Origin: Papio anubis
Taxonomy: Eukaryota > Chordata > Mammalia > Primates > Cercopithecidae
Direction: 5' to 3'
DNA length: 64,000 bases
Assembly: GCF_008728515.1 (NCBI RefSeq)
Contig: NC_044980.1
Span: 58,835,590-58,899,589 of the forward strand
The notes below the pieces were generated by a model. That model was not told the DNA's origin, did not search any database, and saw only the letters and a list, made by a program, of their open reading frames with translations. Both the position numbers and the translations under genes were made by a program. Shown here piece after piece: positions 11,881-24,839 of the stretch (position 1 is the stretch's first letter; each line of letters opens with the position of its first letter).

Positions 11881-14800
11881 ACTTACAATGGAAAGAAAGG
11901 GAAATGGATCCTGGGATGGCAAAATTGAGATGACCACTTCAATAACACCTGTCTTCAAATACTCGAATGTTTGACAAATGAAAAATAAACCCCATTTATT
12001 TTGTGAAATCTCACACAAAATAACAATAATTAGTGTACAGAAGTTACTGGGAAACATATTCTTAATAAACACAATAAATAACTATATAATTATTACAGTC
12101 ATAGACAATGAACAGACTGCACCAAAAAGTGAGGATGTCCTATCACAGTTTCCAAGGTTAGATGAATACTTGCCAGTGATATAATACAGAGGATTTTCTG
12201 AGCTGGGCAGAAAGGAGGAGCAGATGAAATCTAAGGTCCTTTCCAACTCAAAATCTATGGTACATTCTATAAACATTCTAGCTGAAAACTATGTGTTGTT
12301 GCTGTTAACTGTTTTTTTAAGTAACTTTTAAAGATATGTTAGTATTTCTGAAAGGCCTCTGTCGGGCTTATAAGGAAACTGGATATGAAATTTTGACCAG
12401 CTTATCGGTTGCTATGGCAACCAGAGAGAGGGGCATAGCAGAACAGATTGGCTAGTGATTAGAGAGTTGTTAAAGAGCAATTACTGAAATGAGGAAAAAG
12501 TTGATAGTATGCAATAACAATATCAGAGCAGTGTGGTTGACCCATCATGTTAAGATAAAAAAAAATCAGGATTGGGTATACAACCACAAAATATGACAGA
12601 AATTTTAAATACAAATGCTTACCTAAACAAAGGGAACAAAAATATAAAGCATGATAAATAAGTACTGGTGCAAGATTATGGTTAGAAGTTATTGAAGGAA
12701 GTTGTTCTGAATCAGTAAGTATGATTTTTTTAACACAATGATTCACAAACAGCATTTATTTCCTGTTAAATGAATATTTAAATGAGTTGAGTATGACTTC
12801 AGGAGCTATTTGGAAATACAAGTATGGATGCTTGGATGATGCAGCATAAATGGATATTGAAACCCTCTCATCTGCACAAACTCCCCATCCAATTTTAGTC
12901 AAAAACATACTGGCCAAGATAAAATTCAGCTAACTCTAAGCAATCATCTAAATGTGTCAACAGTCATCTGGATGAGAGAAAAAACTATTTTGATTTAATG
13001 GAAACAGATATTAAACTTATTTCAACATAATTATTAATAAATTCTCCTCAAATAAACCTTTATCCATATACTTAATTAACTATTTTCTAAATACAAAATA
13101 ATGAATTGATCTAGATTTGAAGCTATTTCATGGCTGGGCAGAGAAATTTCTGAACTTTCTAAAACTGTATACAAAATTGATGACTATTTGCTTTTGCTTA
13201 GGGAAGATGGCCCATAGTTCCCATCAGATTTTTTTTAAAGAAACTGTGACCCATTAAGAGCACTAAGTGATGGGAACTGAAGCTGATCCCATTCACTTCA
13301 GAAATTTATACTCTGAATCTTGGGCTAACTTCAATATTTCTGTACAACTTATGAGAAAAGGAAACCATACTTCAAACCAGTTGCTAAAATGAGGTCCAGA
13401 AGTGATGCACGGGTTATAAAGAAGGGGTTTTTACACACTTGCAGCTGGCACAGACAGATTAGAGTAGCCTTCCCTCTTATACTGAGCTCAAAGGAGAAGC
13501 TTTGTCACTGGACCACCACTCACCATTAGGGGCCACTTCAAGTATTGTAGTTTGAAAGCATATTCCTAAACATACTCAAGAAGACATAAGAGGAAGGTAG
13601 ATGTATTTCCATTACACAAATTAATAAAAATAATGTGGGAATGTACCTCTGAATTAGCCTATTAGAGTTCAGAAGAGCAGATAGATAAAGGCAAATAGAG
13701 GCAGAATTACCTAAATATTGGAAATGAAAAACCACAAAAAATTTTAGATTTATGGAATTTGTCTAAGTTCTCTGAAGCTAAAGTTATCTTCTTTTCAAAT
13801 TACATCAATGCTTCTGGTTAATAAAACAGCTGGGAATGAAACCGTTGTGTCCATAAGCAAGATATTAGAAGTATCACAGGAAAAAAATGTTTCTGATGCA
13901 TATGAATACTGAGCACATACGCTTCTGCAGATGAGTTATCTGTTTCTGCTCAGCAATACATGTGCCCTTTCAAAAGACCTGTGGACAAACATTTCCTTTA
14001 TGCCATGTGATTACCTCCATCAAAGTATTTTCCAGTAAATTTTAGAATATGAATTGCCCTTATGCCTACAGCCATGACTGAACTTAATCCCATTCTAAAT
14101 GTATGTTTGTTGCTGAAATCCCAACCCCTATTACCCCACTAATAAGTTCTTTTCTTTTTCTCTGTCACTACTTTTTGTTCTCTTCCTGCTCCCCAACTTC
14201 TAAAGCTCCAGCATTCTGCAGCTGGCTGGAGACTCTCTGCCTCCCCCAAGGCACCAGCCAACTACTAACCACTGCTAACTCTGGGTCTTCAGTTCCTCAA
14301 GAGAGTGAGGCTGCCTTTTCTTTCCCTTGCCACTCAGAGACTACCCTACCTCCTCCTAGGCCAGACTTTCTAAGTATATTGAAAGTCTGCCTGTCCCCAC
14401 TCCTAACACCTCTGTAGTTATTCAATTAATGTTTAACATTGCATTCTCTAGACTAGTTCTGTTTTCATCTTTTATTATTCTTTCCTCCAATTTTTGCCAA
14501 AACATTTATCCTAAAATGTTAAAGACTGAACTAGCTGAAGCTGATCAACAAAAACATTATGATAGGGTGTTTTCATGTCCTTAAATCTATACACCATTGC
14601 TGATGTGTTTGATTTAGTAATAAAATACTGAAATGTTTAGAATTGCCCAAGGCCATTAGTCCCTTTATGCCACCAATTTTTCCCATCTTTTAGCTGAGTA
14701 TTTTATTCATTTTTGTCTTCCTACTTATGTTTTTAGATCTACTCTATTTCATGACTCAGAGCCCAGATATGCCATGAAAAGAATTCTTAATATTATATTG

Positions 14801-15125
14801 GTCTTAGTTTTAGAAGGTAATGTGAAATAACCCTTTTTCTTATTTCTTCTCTTGGTGAAGTTTCTTTTTTTAGTGGAGAAAGGAGATAGGCTTTAAATGA
14901 GGTTGTAGACAGATACTATATTAAATAAGGAGTCTTTCCTGTAGAAGCTTACCTTCTCAAAGTGCCTTTATCTTTTATCTTAAGTACAAATAATTTTTCT
15001 GAGTTTGGTATTACTCATGAGCCTGATTACTATTCATAACAGATTGTATTTTCCAAAGATGGTCATAAAAATATCTCACCTCACATGCTTTTAATGCAAT
15101 GTGACCTTGACATTCCTGCATCATT
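11881..15125. other. Anonymous AT-rich DNA
   Basis: No supported gene or named repeat in about 3.2 kb. The 104-codon plus-strand frame at 14103-14417 is serine/proline-rich, lacks motifs and lies in pyrimidine-rich DNA. I treat it as chance. Confidence 0.35.
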
Positions 15126-15139
15126 GCACATCAAAATGT

Positions 15140-15164
15140 GTAAATATATATATAATGTATACAT

Positions 15165-15197
<33 letters not shown>

Positions 15198-15208
15198 ATA
15201 CACACATA
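15140..15208. repeat. AT/AC microsatellite inside L1
   Basis: An AT-alternating stretch (taaatatatatataatgtat) is followed by a pure AC run and then 'atatatataatacacacata'. It sits where L1 ORF2 normally has a short A/T-rich alternating stretch, so it probably expanded from the L1 sequence. Confidence 0.85.
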
Positions 15209-15307
15209 CCCAACACAGGAGGTCCCACATTCATAAAGCAAGTTTTTAGAGACCTATGAAGAGACTTAAACTTTCACACAAAAATAGTAGGAGACTTTAA
15301 TACCCCA

Positions 15308-15613
15308 TTGAGAGTATTAGACAGATCATCGAGGCAGAAAATGAACAAAGTTATTAAGGACCTGAGCTCAACACTTGACCAAATGGACTTGATAAACATC
15401 TCCAGACCTCTCCACCCCAAAACAACAGAATATACATTTTTCTCATTGCCACATGGTACATACTCCAAAATCGACCACACAATCAGACATAAAACATTCC
15501 TCAGTAAATTCATGAAAATTGAAATTATACCAACCACACTCTCAGACCACAGTGCACTAAAGATGGAATTCAATACAAAGAAAATCACTCAAAACCATAC
15601 ATTTACATGGTAA
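15308..15613 (+). pseudogene. LINE-1 ORF2 endonuclease-domain relic
   Basis: One hundred and one codons in the ORF2 frame cover the second half of the apurinic-type endonuclease. The histidine-containing 'SDHSALK' block that closes the active site is still readable. The N-terminal catalytic glutamate block lies upstream of the fragment and is missing, so nicking activity is not possible. Confidence 0.65.
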
Positions 15614-16455
15614 TTTAAAAACCTGCTCCTGAATGACTTCTGGGCAAATAATCAAATTAAGGCAGAAATCACAAAGTCACTTGAAACTTCTTGAATTTGA
15701 AAATGAGAACAGAGATACAACATACCAGAATCTCTGGAACACAGCTAAGGCAGTGTTAACAGGGAAATTTATAGCACTAAACACCCACATAAGAAAGTTA
15801 GAAAGATTAACAACCTTTCTATTAACAACATCACAACTAGAACTACATCACAACTAGAAGTAGATAAACAAGAGCAAACCAACCCAACAGCTAGTAGAAG
15901 ACAAGAAATAACCTAAACCAGAGCTGAACTGAAGGAAATTGAGATGCCAAAAATCATTCCAAAAATCAACAAAGACAAGAATTGGTTCTTTGAAAAAATT
16001 AATAAGGTAAATAGATGACAGCTAGACTAATAAAGAAGACAAGAGAGAAGATCCAAGTAAGCACAATTAGGAATGACAAAGGGGACATTACCACTGACCC
16101 CACAGAAATACAAATAACCATCAGAGACTACTATGAACACCTCTATGCACACAAACTAGAAATCTAGAAGAAATAGATACATTTCTGGACACATACATCC
16201 TCCGAAGAGTGAATCAAGAAGAAACTGAATCCATGAACAGTCTAATAATAAGCTCTGAAGTTGAATCAGTAATAAATAGCCTACTAACAACAGCAACAAA
16301 AATCCCTTGACCAGCCAGATTCATAGCTGAATTCTAGCAGATGAACAAGGAAGAGCTAGCACCATTCCTACCAAAACTGTTCCAAAATTGACAGGGAGGA
16401 ACTCCTCCCCAACTCATTCTATGAGACCAGCATCATCCTGATACCAAAACCTAGC

Positions 16456-16495
16456 AGACACACACAAACACACACACACACACACACACACAAAC
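16456..16495. repeat. (AC)n microsatellite inside L1
   Basis: An almost pure AC run between 'cctagcag' and 'aaactttaggccaat', at an L1 site that is normally an 'agacacaac'-like A-rich segment. Confidence 0.85.
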
Positions 16496-16759
16496 TTTAG
16501 GCCAATATCCTTGATGAACACAGATGCAAAACTCCTCAAGAAAATATTAGCAAACTGAATCCAACAGCATATTGAAAAGCTAACAATCCACCACAATCTA
16601 GTAGGTTTTATCCCTGGGATGTAAGGTTGGTTTAACATCTACAAATCAATAAATGTGACTCACCAAATAAACAAAACTAAACACAGAAATCACATGATTA
16701 TCTCAATAGATGCAGAAAAGGCTTTCAATAGAATTCAACATCCATTCATGTTAAAAACC

Positions 16760-18110
16760 AAGGGTAGTCTCTTCCATTATCCCTTGATTTAGCTGTGGGG
16801 TAAAATATTGGAGTACATAATGCAATGTTGAGTCCAATACCTGGGTCAGTTTCCATGGCTGTCCTTGGAACTAATACTTGGAGCATTAAATGACAGTAAG
16901 GTGCAACATGTAGACTAGCTCTAGGTGGCATGTCTTCCAATAGGGTCTTCTGTTGTTTTCTGTATCAACAATTGATCACTGAAAAGAGAAAATAAATGGT
17001 AAGGAGAAAGTTAGCTTTCCACCCAAGTAGCCAGTGAAGTAACTAAAACCAGAAAGCATACAGAAGAGCAGGCTGAATCCACTTGATATAAAGTAATAAA
17101 AAGAAAACTGCTCTCAGCATCCCCACCTAATTGTACAAAAAACTTCTAAAATGAAATAAATGCACTGCCACTTCTGGTTTTTTAATAATGAATTTCCATT
17201 AGTTACTGAGGAAAGAAAAAGGACCTTTGCCTCTCCCTGAGCTGAACACTTATGGACAAAACATGAAACAGTTTCCTCCTCAATGTGTTTAAAAGCTAAG
17301 CACATGTAGCCAAAAAGTGATAGGGCACAGAAGAGGCCAATACCAGTCAATAAAAGGCATGGGTTTTGTTTGGTTTAATGAATGAAAACCCATTGATGAT
17401 GACCTCAAAAAGAATTATTGTAGAGAAAAGATTGGATTATCTTTCTATTTTTCTCTATAGAAAAAGATATCATAAAATTATTATATGTAGTGGCAACCAA
17501 AGAGGATGCAAACAGAGAAGGAAACTATTGTAAAGACTTTTAGGCAGTTACTTAATTTTAAAAAATCATCCTATTTTCCTCTATGTTTTTTGATAGTTAT
17601 AGTATTTGTCACCTTTTAAAAATCTGTGCTTTATTGTGGATTATTTTATCATCCTAGATTAATGTCCTCTTTTATTTCTAAATGTTACTTCCAAATAGGT
17701 TATTCATTGAATAATTATAATTTTTATAAATCATTTTATGTTTTAAAGAATGGAATTCCTAGCTTTGAAAGGCCCAAGACAGTAGTACTTATTGTATCTC
17801 ACTTATCTGAAGAAATTATTTATTTAAATAAAAAATAAAAGTCAAACAGCACAGAGGGAATAAAGCTCATATAATAAGACACAATTTCTTCCCCTTTAAA
17901 AATGAATGCAATCTGATATGAACAAGCCATTCAAATACTTAATAAGGTTCTGGGGAAGAAATAAATACGTACCACATTGACAGCAAGCTTTGCATCTCTA
18001 TTTTACATCAGATTAATTCTTTCATTAAACAAATAATTGTTGACCTCTGCATAGACAGGGCATTATGCTGCTGTGGGGCTATAATGATTTTTTTTAACTA
18101 TAATGTATTT
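16760..18110. other. No recognisable feature
   Basis: AT-rich DNA after the L1 break. The open frames (up to 78 codons) have no motifs. No repeat named. Confidence 0.35.
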
Positions 18111-18114
18111 TATT

Positions 18115-18545
18115 CACTACATTAGTCAGGGCTCTCTTGCTTGCCAGCGACAGGAACCCAATTCAAACTATCAATATAAAAAATATATATATTGACTCAC
18201 ATACTTGAATAAGAACTCAACTTAAGAATAGATCTATCAAAATTATTAGAAATTTCCTCTATCTCCTTACTGACTTTATTGTTAGACTGGTTTAGTTGGC
18301 TGAATGGCCACCACCAGTTCCAACTTAGGACCTCAGTGAAAAGTCAGTGCTTTTCCAAGAGTCCCAGCTTAAGTCCCAGTGCTTGTGTCCATTGGCTGTG
18401 ATTGATTCATTTATGTTATGTGATTATTCTTAAACCAATTACTATGACTGAAAGGAACCAATATACCACTTTAACAAGTTCATGTCTGCCCTGGAACCAA
18501 GACAGGAGTAAGCCTCACCCAAATGGCCAGGAATGAAATAGTGGA
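18115..18545. repeat. Old interspersed repeat, family not assigned
   Basis: 'gggctctcttgcttgcca', 'gcgacaggaacccaattcaaact' and a downstream 'ggctgtgattgattcat...aaccaattac' resemble a common mammalian repeat also seen, more diverged, at 26765-27080. I cannot name the family with confidence. Confidence 0.4.
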
Positions 18546-18674
18546 CCAATGCTTCTTCTATTAAAAAGAGGGAATGGATACCTGAGAGGAAAAAATAATA
18601 CCTGTCCACTACAGCTATATGCAAGGAGCTACAGAATAGAGTAAGATATAAGTATGTAAACAACTATAAGGTAT

Positions 18675-18755
18675 CTCTTTGTCTCTCTCTGTCTCTCTGC
18701 TTCTCTATCTATCCATTTATCTATATCTGTCTATATACACAAACACACACGGTGG
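18675..18755. repeat. Pyrimidine-rich low-complexity sequence
   Basis: A (TCTC/TCTG/TCTA)-type run, then 'acacaaacacacac'. Confidence 0.75.
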
Positions 18756-18759
18756 TGCA

Positions 18760-19498
18760 TATTAAATGTTTAACTGGCTCTGCAGGGGAAAATAAGTTCT
18801 GATTTATAGTATTTTCTGATTTCCATGGTGTCATGGTGTAAATACTCTCATCATAGCTGATTTCATGTACCAGTGTGATGTCACTGAACATGGAATTGAG
18901 AAGATGCATCCACACATTCAGCTCTTCTCAGCCAGTATGAACTGTCTCCAGCATACCATTGCCATAATTAAAGATAAGAGGGGAGAAGTTTGAATCTAAA
19001 TGAACAGAAGTAGTATATGGTCTGACCCTTGCAGGATGAGTAGAATTTTTGTAAACCGATTATATGTGTGGTAGTATTAAAAATAATTACAGAGGCAGAT
19101 CAAAGAATCAGAGTTGGAAAAAATGACAGATGTTTTATAGAACTCAAAATTGGTTCCAAATATTTAGTTTATATGAACTTGAGCCCCATATCAAGAGAAT
19201 TTGACACAGCATTTCATGGGGAAGGGGTAGTTTTGGTGGGGAAGAATATTTCTATATTCTGAGGGTCTCATAAGAGTTTAGAATCCATTTAATTGCTCTA
19301 CCTTTCAAAGTCATTGTTTTACTCTCAACCCTCTATTTTCAGACCTGATTTATGCATAACTGTGAATAAACTACACCCACTTCAAATTCTTTTTAAAATG
19401 TCCTTTATCCCCAAGAGTAATGCACTGAGAGAAATATGTCATATTCCTCATAGATTTAGATCTATGCCAGTAGAAACATCAAAAGCTTGTTGCATAAA
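18760..19498. other. No recognisable feature
   Basis: No gene or named repeat supported. Short open frames only. Confidence 0.35.
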
Positions 19499-19499
19499 C

Positions 19500-20875
19500 A
19501 GATAATATAGACTTCTGGTTTCAGCTCTGACATATAAAGAGCTTGAAAGTCGTTACTCCTGTCCTTAAAAGAAAAAGTTGAAAGAACTAAAAAATCAATG
19601 ATTTTTCTTAGACCCATCAGGAACTGAGGTTACAGGCAAGCCACCATCCAAAATCTGTAAAGAGAGAGATGAATCCAGAAAGTGACAGCCAGGATCTGTT
19701 TACCTGGAGCAGAGCTACTGGATCCATAAACTGGCAAACAATCTTAAATGGTAATAGTGATGATTTACTGGAGACTGATGGCAGATTGGCATAAGAGTAA
19801 GAAACTCCTGGAGACTACAGTCTTAGGGCAGACCTATACTTTCTTAGGTTTACCTCCAGAACCTCACCAGGTTCTCACATGAAGATCTAAAAAAGATATC
19901 CTCATGGCTCTGTCAGGGGGAGGGAAATAATAACCAATGTGAAAAAGGCCCAGAGTCTTCTCCTTAACAAAGGCCTACTCAACGAGGGAAAAGACTGCCA
20001 GAGCCATATCCCAGCTGCGGGACGGATGGGAAGGACATTCCTTACCTTTCTGCACACTCTAGACTTTCTTTCTCATCTAAGGGGAAAATAAAGGCTATAC
20101 AATGGAGAAATAATTGTGAAGGTCACAGATAAGAGACACAAGGCCACTAATTATATTACAGAATTCTTTTATCTCCCCTATGCCTTAGCACCACACCAGC
20201 AAGGCTCCAGAATAACAAGAGTAGATTATAGCTAAAGAGCTGTGGAGACAAACTCTCTCTGATGAGGTGTGCACAGGAAGGCTCAAAGTCAAGAGAGGAG
20301 ACAAAACAAGGACACTAGAGGAATTTGAAGGCTCTGAAACCTGTAGCGATGGCAAACAGCAAGTACAGCCCCAATTCCTAGCTAGATTATCATAAGTCCT
20401 CACACTAAAGGTCTGTTTAGCTCAGTTCCTTTTCCTGATACAAACATGTCAGACTTTCAACAAAATGTTACATGGCATGCCAAAAGCAGGAAAAAAAGGC
20501 ACAGTCTGAAAAGACAAAGCAAGCATCAAAACCAAATTCAGAAATGGTATATGTTGAAATAATCAGAAATGGAATTTAGAGTGGTAACTGTGATTGATAT
20601 GTTAAAAGCTCTTATGAAAAAAGTAAATAATATGTGAAAACAGATGGTTAATGCAAGCAGAGAAATGGCAACTCTAAGAAATAATCAAAGGGAAATGCTA
20701 GAAATCAATGACATTGTAATAAAAATGAAGAATGCCTTTGATGGAATCACCAGTAGATTGGACATGGGCAAATAAAGAACCAGTGAGCTTTGAAGGTAAA
20801 TGAAGAAGTGATACACTCAGGACTAGACCTAAGCAATGGATAGTTCAACTCTTGCTGAAAGCCCAAGAAGGCATC
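19500..20875 (+). repeat. Old LINE-1 (L1M-type) 5' UTR and ORF1 N-terminal part
   Basis: From 'gacttctggtttcagctctg' the sequence follows an old L1 5' UTR ('aaagagcttgaaagtcgtta', 'tcttagacccatcaggaactg', 'ggcataagagtaagaaactcctgg'). From about 20560 it follows the ORF1 coiled-coil-coding region ('aaacagatggttaatgcaag', 'gcagagaaatggcaactcta', 'gaatgcctttgatgg'). It is interrupted at 20876 by an LTR with a clean target duplication. No usable frame remains. Confidence 0.65.
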
Positions 20876-21238
20876 TGATACGGTTTGACTGTGTTCCCAC
20901 CCAAATCTCATCTTGAATTGTAAGAAGCCCCACGTGTCAAGGGCATAGCCAGGTGGAGATAATTGAATTATCAATTATATTGTCAGTTTCCCCCATACTG
21001 TTCTCATGGTAGTGAATAAGTCTCACGAGTTCTGATGGTTTTATAAATGGGAGTTCCCCTGCACAAGTTCTCTTGCCTGCCACCATGTAAGACGTGACTT
21101 TGCTCCTTATTCACCTTCTGCTGTGATTGTGCACCCTCCCCAGCCATGTGGAAATGTGAGTCAATTCAACCTCTTTCCATTATAAATTACCCAATCTTGG
21201 GTATGTCTTTGTTAGCAGTGTGAGAACAGACTAATACA
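20876..21238 (+). mobile_element. Solo MST/THE1-type LTR (ERVL-MaLR) with 5-bp target duplication
   Basis: A complete LTR in forward orientation. Landmarks are 'acccaaatctcatcttgaatt', 'ataagtctcacgag', 'tctgatggttttataaa' (TATA region), 'tgccaccatgtaagacgtgac' and 'aattacccaatcttgggtatgtc', ending 'gagaacagactaataca'. The flanks carry the direct repeat GCATC at 20871-20875 and 21239-21243, the expected 5-bp target duplication for this class. No internal sequence remains, so it is a solo LTR. It interrupts an L1M-type element and is therefore younger than it. Confidence 0.9.
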
Positions 21239-21243
21239 GCATC

Positions 21244-22080
21244 CTTTACTACCCAGTAGTTTCAGGGACCATTTCTGATAAAAAGGGATACTGGGATGGC
21301 GTAAGCAAAGTCAAATTTGACACTTTTTCTAGCCCTCTTGTACTACATCAGTGTCTTTGTGCTACCTCCCCTTCCAACTCTCATACAGCATGATTTCTGG
21401 GTCTTAAATTAGGCATTTATAATGTTATACAAATAAAACTACGTTGCCATATTATCTCTCTTGGAGGGTATTTGCATTACAAGCTTTATCTAATTGTGGA
21501 TTTAAGGCTTTGCCTCCTATGGAAGGAAGAGCAGATTCCAGAGAGGAGGTGGGAGATGGAGGGCCTTTTTCTTAACCCTGGGAATCACATCTCTGCCCCA
21601 TCCATAAGTCAGCCCTGTGGGAAACTGTAATGTGCATTGCTTTCCAGGCACAGGTGAGAATGGAGTTCTGAGAACAGCAGTAAGAGGAAGGTGAGTAGTG
21701 GGGGCTACAGGGTAAGATTGGCTTAAGCCTTGGGGACTAAAGAGCCAAGTCTTCTGTGGTATCAGAACCACCTCCTTAAGTTGTTAAATCCAATGACTGG
21801 AAGAACCTGGAGAGAGTTTCAGGGTGATGCCGGGTGAGAAAATCAAGCCCCATGTGAAAAGATTACATAAATTTCCATCATTCCACTGAGAAAAGAGATG
21901 GCAATAAGGATTTTTAACATCAGTGTGTAAAAAGAAAAAAACTATGGCCAGCTGGTCCTTTGCCAGAGGACAGAATTCAGAATTCAGCTTTGGAACATAA
22001 TGTGATAGATTCAGAGTACATATTGTTACACCTTTAAATAAGCTACCTGAAAGACAGTGGAAACAATCCAATTATGAATG
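21244..22080. other. No recognisable feature
   Basis: The first part may be more of the interrupted L1. The rest (minus-strand frames 21517-21771 and 21784-22071) has no recognisable motifs. Confidence 0.3.
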
Positions 22081-22084
22081 ATTT

Positions 22085-22367
22085 TATTCTTTGTTTGTTT
22101 GTTTGTTTTGACACAGAGTCTCACTCTGTTGACGAAGTTGGAGTGCAGTAGTGCAATCTCGGCTCACTGCAACCTCTGCCTCCCAGGTTCAAGCGATCCT
22201 ACTGCCTCAGCCTCCCAAGTAGCTGGGACTACAGGCACACACCACCACTCCTGGCTAATTTTTGTATTTTTAGTACAGACGAGGTTTCACCATGTTGCAG
22301 GCTAGTCTTGAACTCCTGACCTCAAGTGATCTGCCTGCCTCAGCCTCCCAAAGTGCTGGGATTACAG
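22085..22367 (-). repeat. Alu SINE, antisense, nearly full length
   Basis: Reverse-complement Alu. The tail is TTTG repeats (22088-22110), followed by 'gagtctcactctgttg', 'tcggctcactgcaacctctg', 'tagctgggactacaggc', 'gtatttttagtacagacgag' and 'tcccaaagtgctgggattac', ending at 22367 about 15 bases short of the usual 5' end. The degree of divergence suggests an older Alu (S or J group). Confidence 0.95.
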
Positions 22368-22369
22368 GT

Positions 22370-23730
22370 TTCATCCTTTTCTGAATTCCAGAAGAGATAT
22401 TTAAACTAGATCCCAAACCTTTGATCAGATGTAACCTGGCCTACATTCTGCTAACAATTTGGTTTTATTTCATCAAGAAACTCTAGCAACTAATACGTTC
22501 ATCTGTCAAATGCAAATAGAGGGAAACCACTCTGCAAAACTATTTGCTACTGAGTCATTATCATTAAGAAGCCAGTCCGTCTTATACCCCATCCAAAGAG
22601 TGCTTGATTATTGACAAATCAAAACTACCACAATAATAACAGGCTCTTACCTATAAAACAATCTCACAGCACATAACTCAAGGATAATGCTATGATGTTC
22701 TTCCACTGGAAATATCCTACTGATACAAATGGAATCCCTGCTAGGAAGCACTGCCAAATACTTTCAAAAGAGAAAATGGTTCTACTAGCTGTCTCCCTTT
22801 CTTGATCAGCTTCAACTACAGTATCTCCTTTAGTGTGTTCAGAGAATCAGCATAAATGTATCCAGTAATCCTTAACAGTAACTCTGTTTTTTTTAAATCT
22901 ATTTATCTATCTAATGTGTTATAGGTCCATTATGTTTCATCCAATGGCTTGCTTTCATGAGACTATGCTTACCTTATTTTTTGTCAATCTTTTAAAATTG
23001 TTTAAATTGGAGAGCTGTTTTAGTTAACTGTTGCACGCAGAACCCAATAATTTTTCAAACTTAAAATGTTTTATTTTTCTATGCTACCCCCCAAAACATT
23101 ATTGACCTTGAATCAATGTCTCTTAAATACATCTCTCTAGCCTCGTACCTATATTTTTTAAATCACAGATTCTGATAGAGCAGATACTTTTAGATGTGTT
23201 AAGATTCTTAGACTTAGTTCAAAAACATTCATTCAACTCTTGCCCTTGCACTCTAATGAGAATAATATATCAAAAGGACAGCAAAAGAGAAATGGGATTA
23301 TTAAACCTCAACATGAAACAAAAGATATGGTATGAAATATTTATAAGTAGAACAAGGAGCATTGATGGGAACAGAAGATGATGAGGATGATGTCTAAAAT
23401 AATTAATGTTACAGAAACCATCCAGGAAAATTAACTGAATGATTGCTCTCCATTGCTATGAGTGAATGATAGTGGGAACTGAAGGAGATAACAGGTAAAT
23501 GTGGTTTTATTTACCATCGTTTTAAAGGTAGTTTCAAATTCAATGTCCATAATAAACTGCTCATGCTTTGGGGATACATAGAGACTGAGATACATGTTGC
23601 GTTTGTTCAGAACACTTTAATGGGAATGTTCCCCTTACTTGGTAGTGCAAATCTGGCAGGCGTAACCAATATAGCCAGTATCTTCAGTAACTAGATACTG
23701 ACTTAAAACCTACACTTCCCCCTCCCTCCC
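22370..23730. other. No recognisable feature
   Basis: AT-rich DNA, short open frames, no named repeat. Confidence 0.35.
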
Positions 23731-23734
23731 CCCT

Positions 23735-24240
23735 CCTATGCAGCCATCACCAAGTCCTAAAAATCTCATGAATCCATTCCTTCTTTCCATTTCCACTATC
23801 ACTAACAAGAGAAATCCTGGCTACCATCATCTTTTACCTGCATTACTGCAATGGTTTCCTAACTGGTTGCCTATAAGTGGTTCTTACTACCATCTATCAG
23901 CAGCCAAGTGCTCCTCTTAAACTGCTCATCTTATTACATTCACTTTTTTCTTAAAATAGATCCATATTTTCCTGTTACTTTTAGCATAAAGACAAATTGC
24001 CTGCAACTCTTTGCATGATCTGGCCCCAATCTACATCTCCAGCCTCGCTTTGCATCACTTTGCCTCCTCTCACTGTCTCTTATCCAGCCGCACTGCCCCT
24101 CTTTGAACCCCATGTTTGTGTCATGCTCACTCCCAGCACAGGACCTTTGCACAAACCATTCTCCTCTCCTAGGAAGCTAATTTGCCCACCTTTAGCTAGT
24201 TAATATCTACATATTTTCAGCTCTCAGTGATGTCATATGC
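23735..24240 (+). repeat. Ancient interspersed repeat (L2-like/unassigned)
   Basis: 'catcaccaagtcctaa', 'ctaccatcatcttttacctgcattactgcaatgg', 'tgcatgatctggcccc' and 'aggacctttgcacaaacc' follow a common old mammalian repeat. The same family appears at 47600-48810. The antisense 70-codon frame is not a gene. Confidence 0.5.
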
Positions 24241-24654
24241 ATAAAATATTATGAAAACAATAGAGGAGGCAAACAACCCATTCCAGATGGAAATCAAAGA
24301 CTTCCTAAAAGTCCTGGGCCTCTAGTCTGATTGATCTTGGAGCTGAGTAAGGTGAAGAGGGAAGGAAGAGCATTCCTGGCAAGGGAACAAGGGAACAAGG
24401 GAACAATAGAGTCAGTGAAACAGAGAAATTGGTACTGTCAGAGCCAAAATTAGCAGGAGAGGTCAAAGGGAGATAAAGTTGTAGAAGTAGAGGGCTACTT
24501 ACATAGAGCTAAAAGTCTATGGAAGAACTTTAGAGGGTTTGAGGAAAGGGAAAAAGAATATTAGATTTGCTTTGAGCGATTTTTCCATAGTCACCAGGTA
24601 GTTACAGAATTTGGACTAAGATTTCATTTTTCTAACGCTCAGACCAAATGTTAT

Positions 24655-24838
24655 TCACCAAACTCAGTACATCAGAATAACCTAGGAATTGTTAAATGCA
24701 GATTGCTGGACCTTATTACTGGAGTTTCTGATTCACTGTGTTTGGGACGGGGCCCAATAATTTACATTTTTAGCAAGTTTCCAGGTAATACTAAAGCTCC
24801 TAGTCCAAGGACTACACTTTGATAATCACTGCACTAAA
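24655..24838 (+). mobile_element. MER5/MER20-like (hAT) DNA transposon relic
   Basis: 'agaataacctaggaattgtt', 'aaatgcagattgctggacc', 'tctgattcactgtgtttgg', 'cccaataatttacatttt' and 'gataatcactgcact' follow the order of a MER5/MER20-type core. Confidence 0.65.
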
Positions 24839-24839
24839 T

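Larger units (their letters stand above)
15130..16758 (+). repeat. LINE-1 ORF2 fragment (endonuclease to early RT)
   Basis: Plus-strand L1 ORF2 sequence. It starts in 'aaatatatat', contains the endonuclease block around 15285-15560 (homologue of the GDFN strand, then 'YSKIDHTIRHK' and 'SDHSALKMEF'), and continues through the linker to an RT-start-like 'aaaggctttcaatagaattc' near 16718. It then diverges abruptly at 16758. Both ends of ORF2, ORF1 and the 3' UTR are missing. Stops and frameshifts are frequent (longest open piece 101 codons, 15308-15613). Two CA-rich microsatellites have grown inside it. Confidence 0.8.

Noticed and set aside
14103..14417. 104-codon Ser/Pro-rich frame
   Set aside because: Composition follows pyrimidine-rich DNA; no motif, no splice or promoter context seen.
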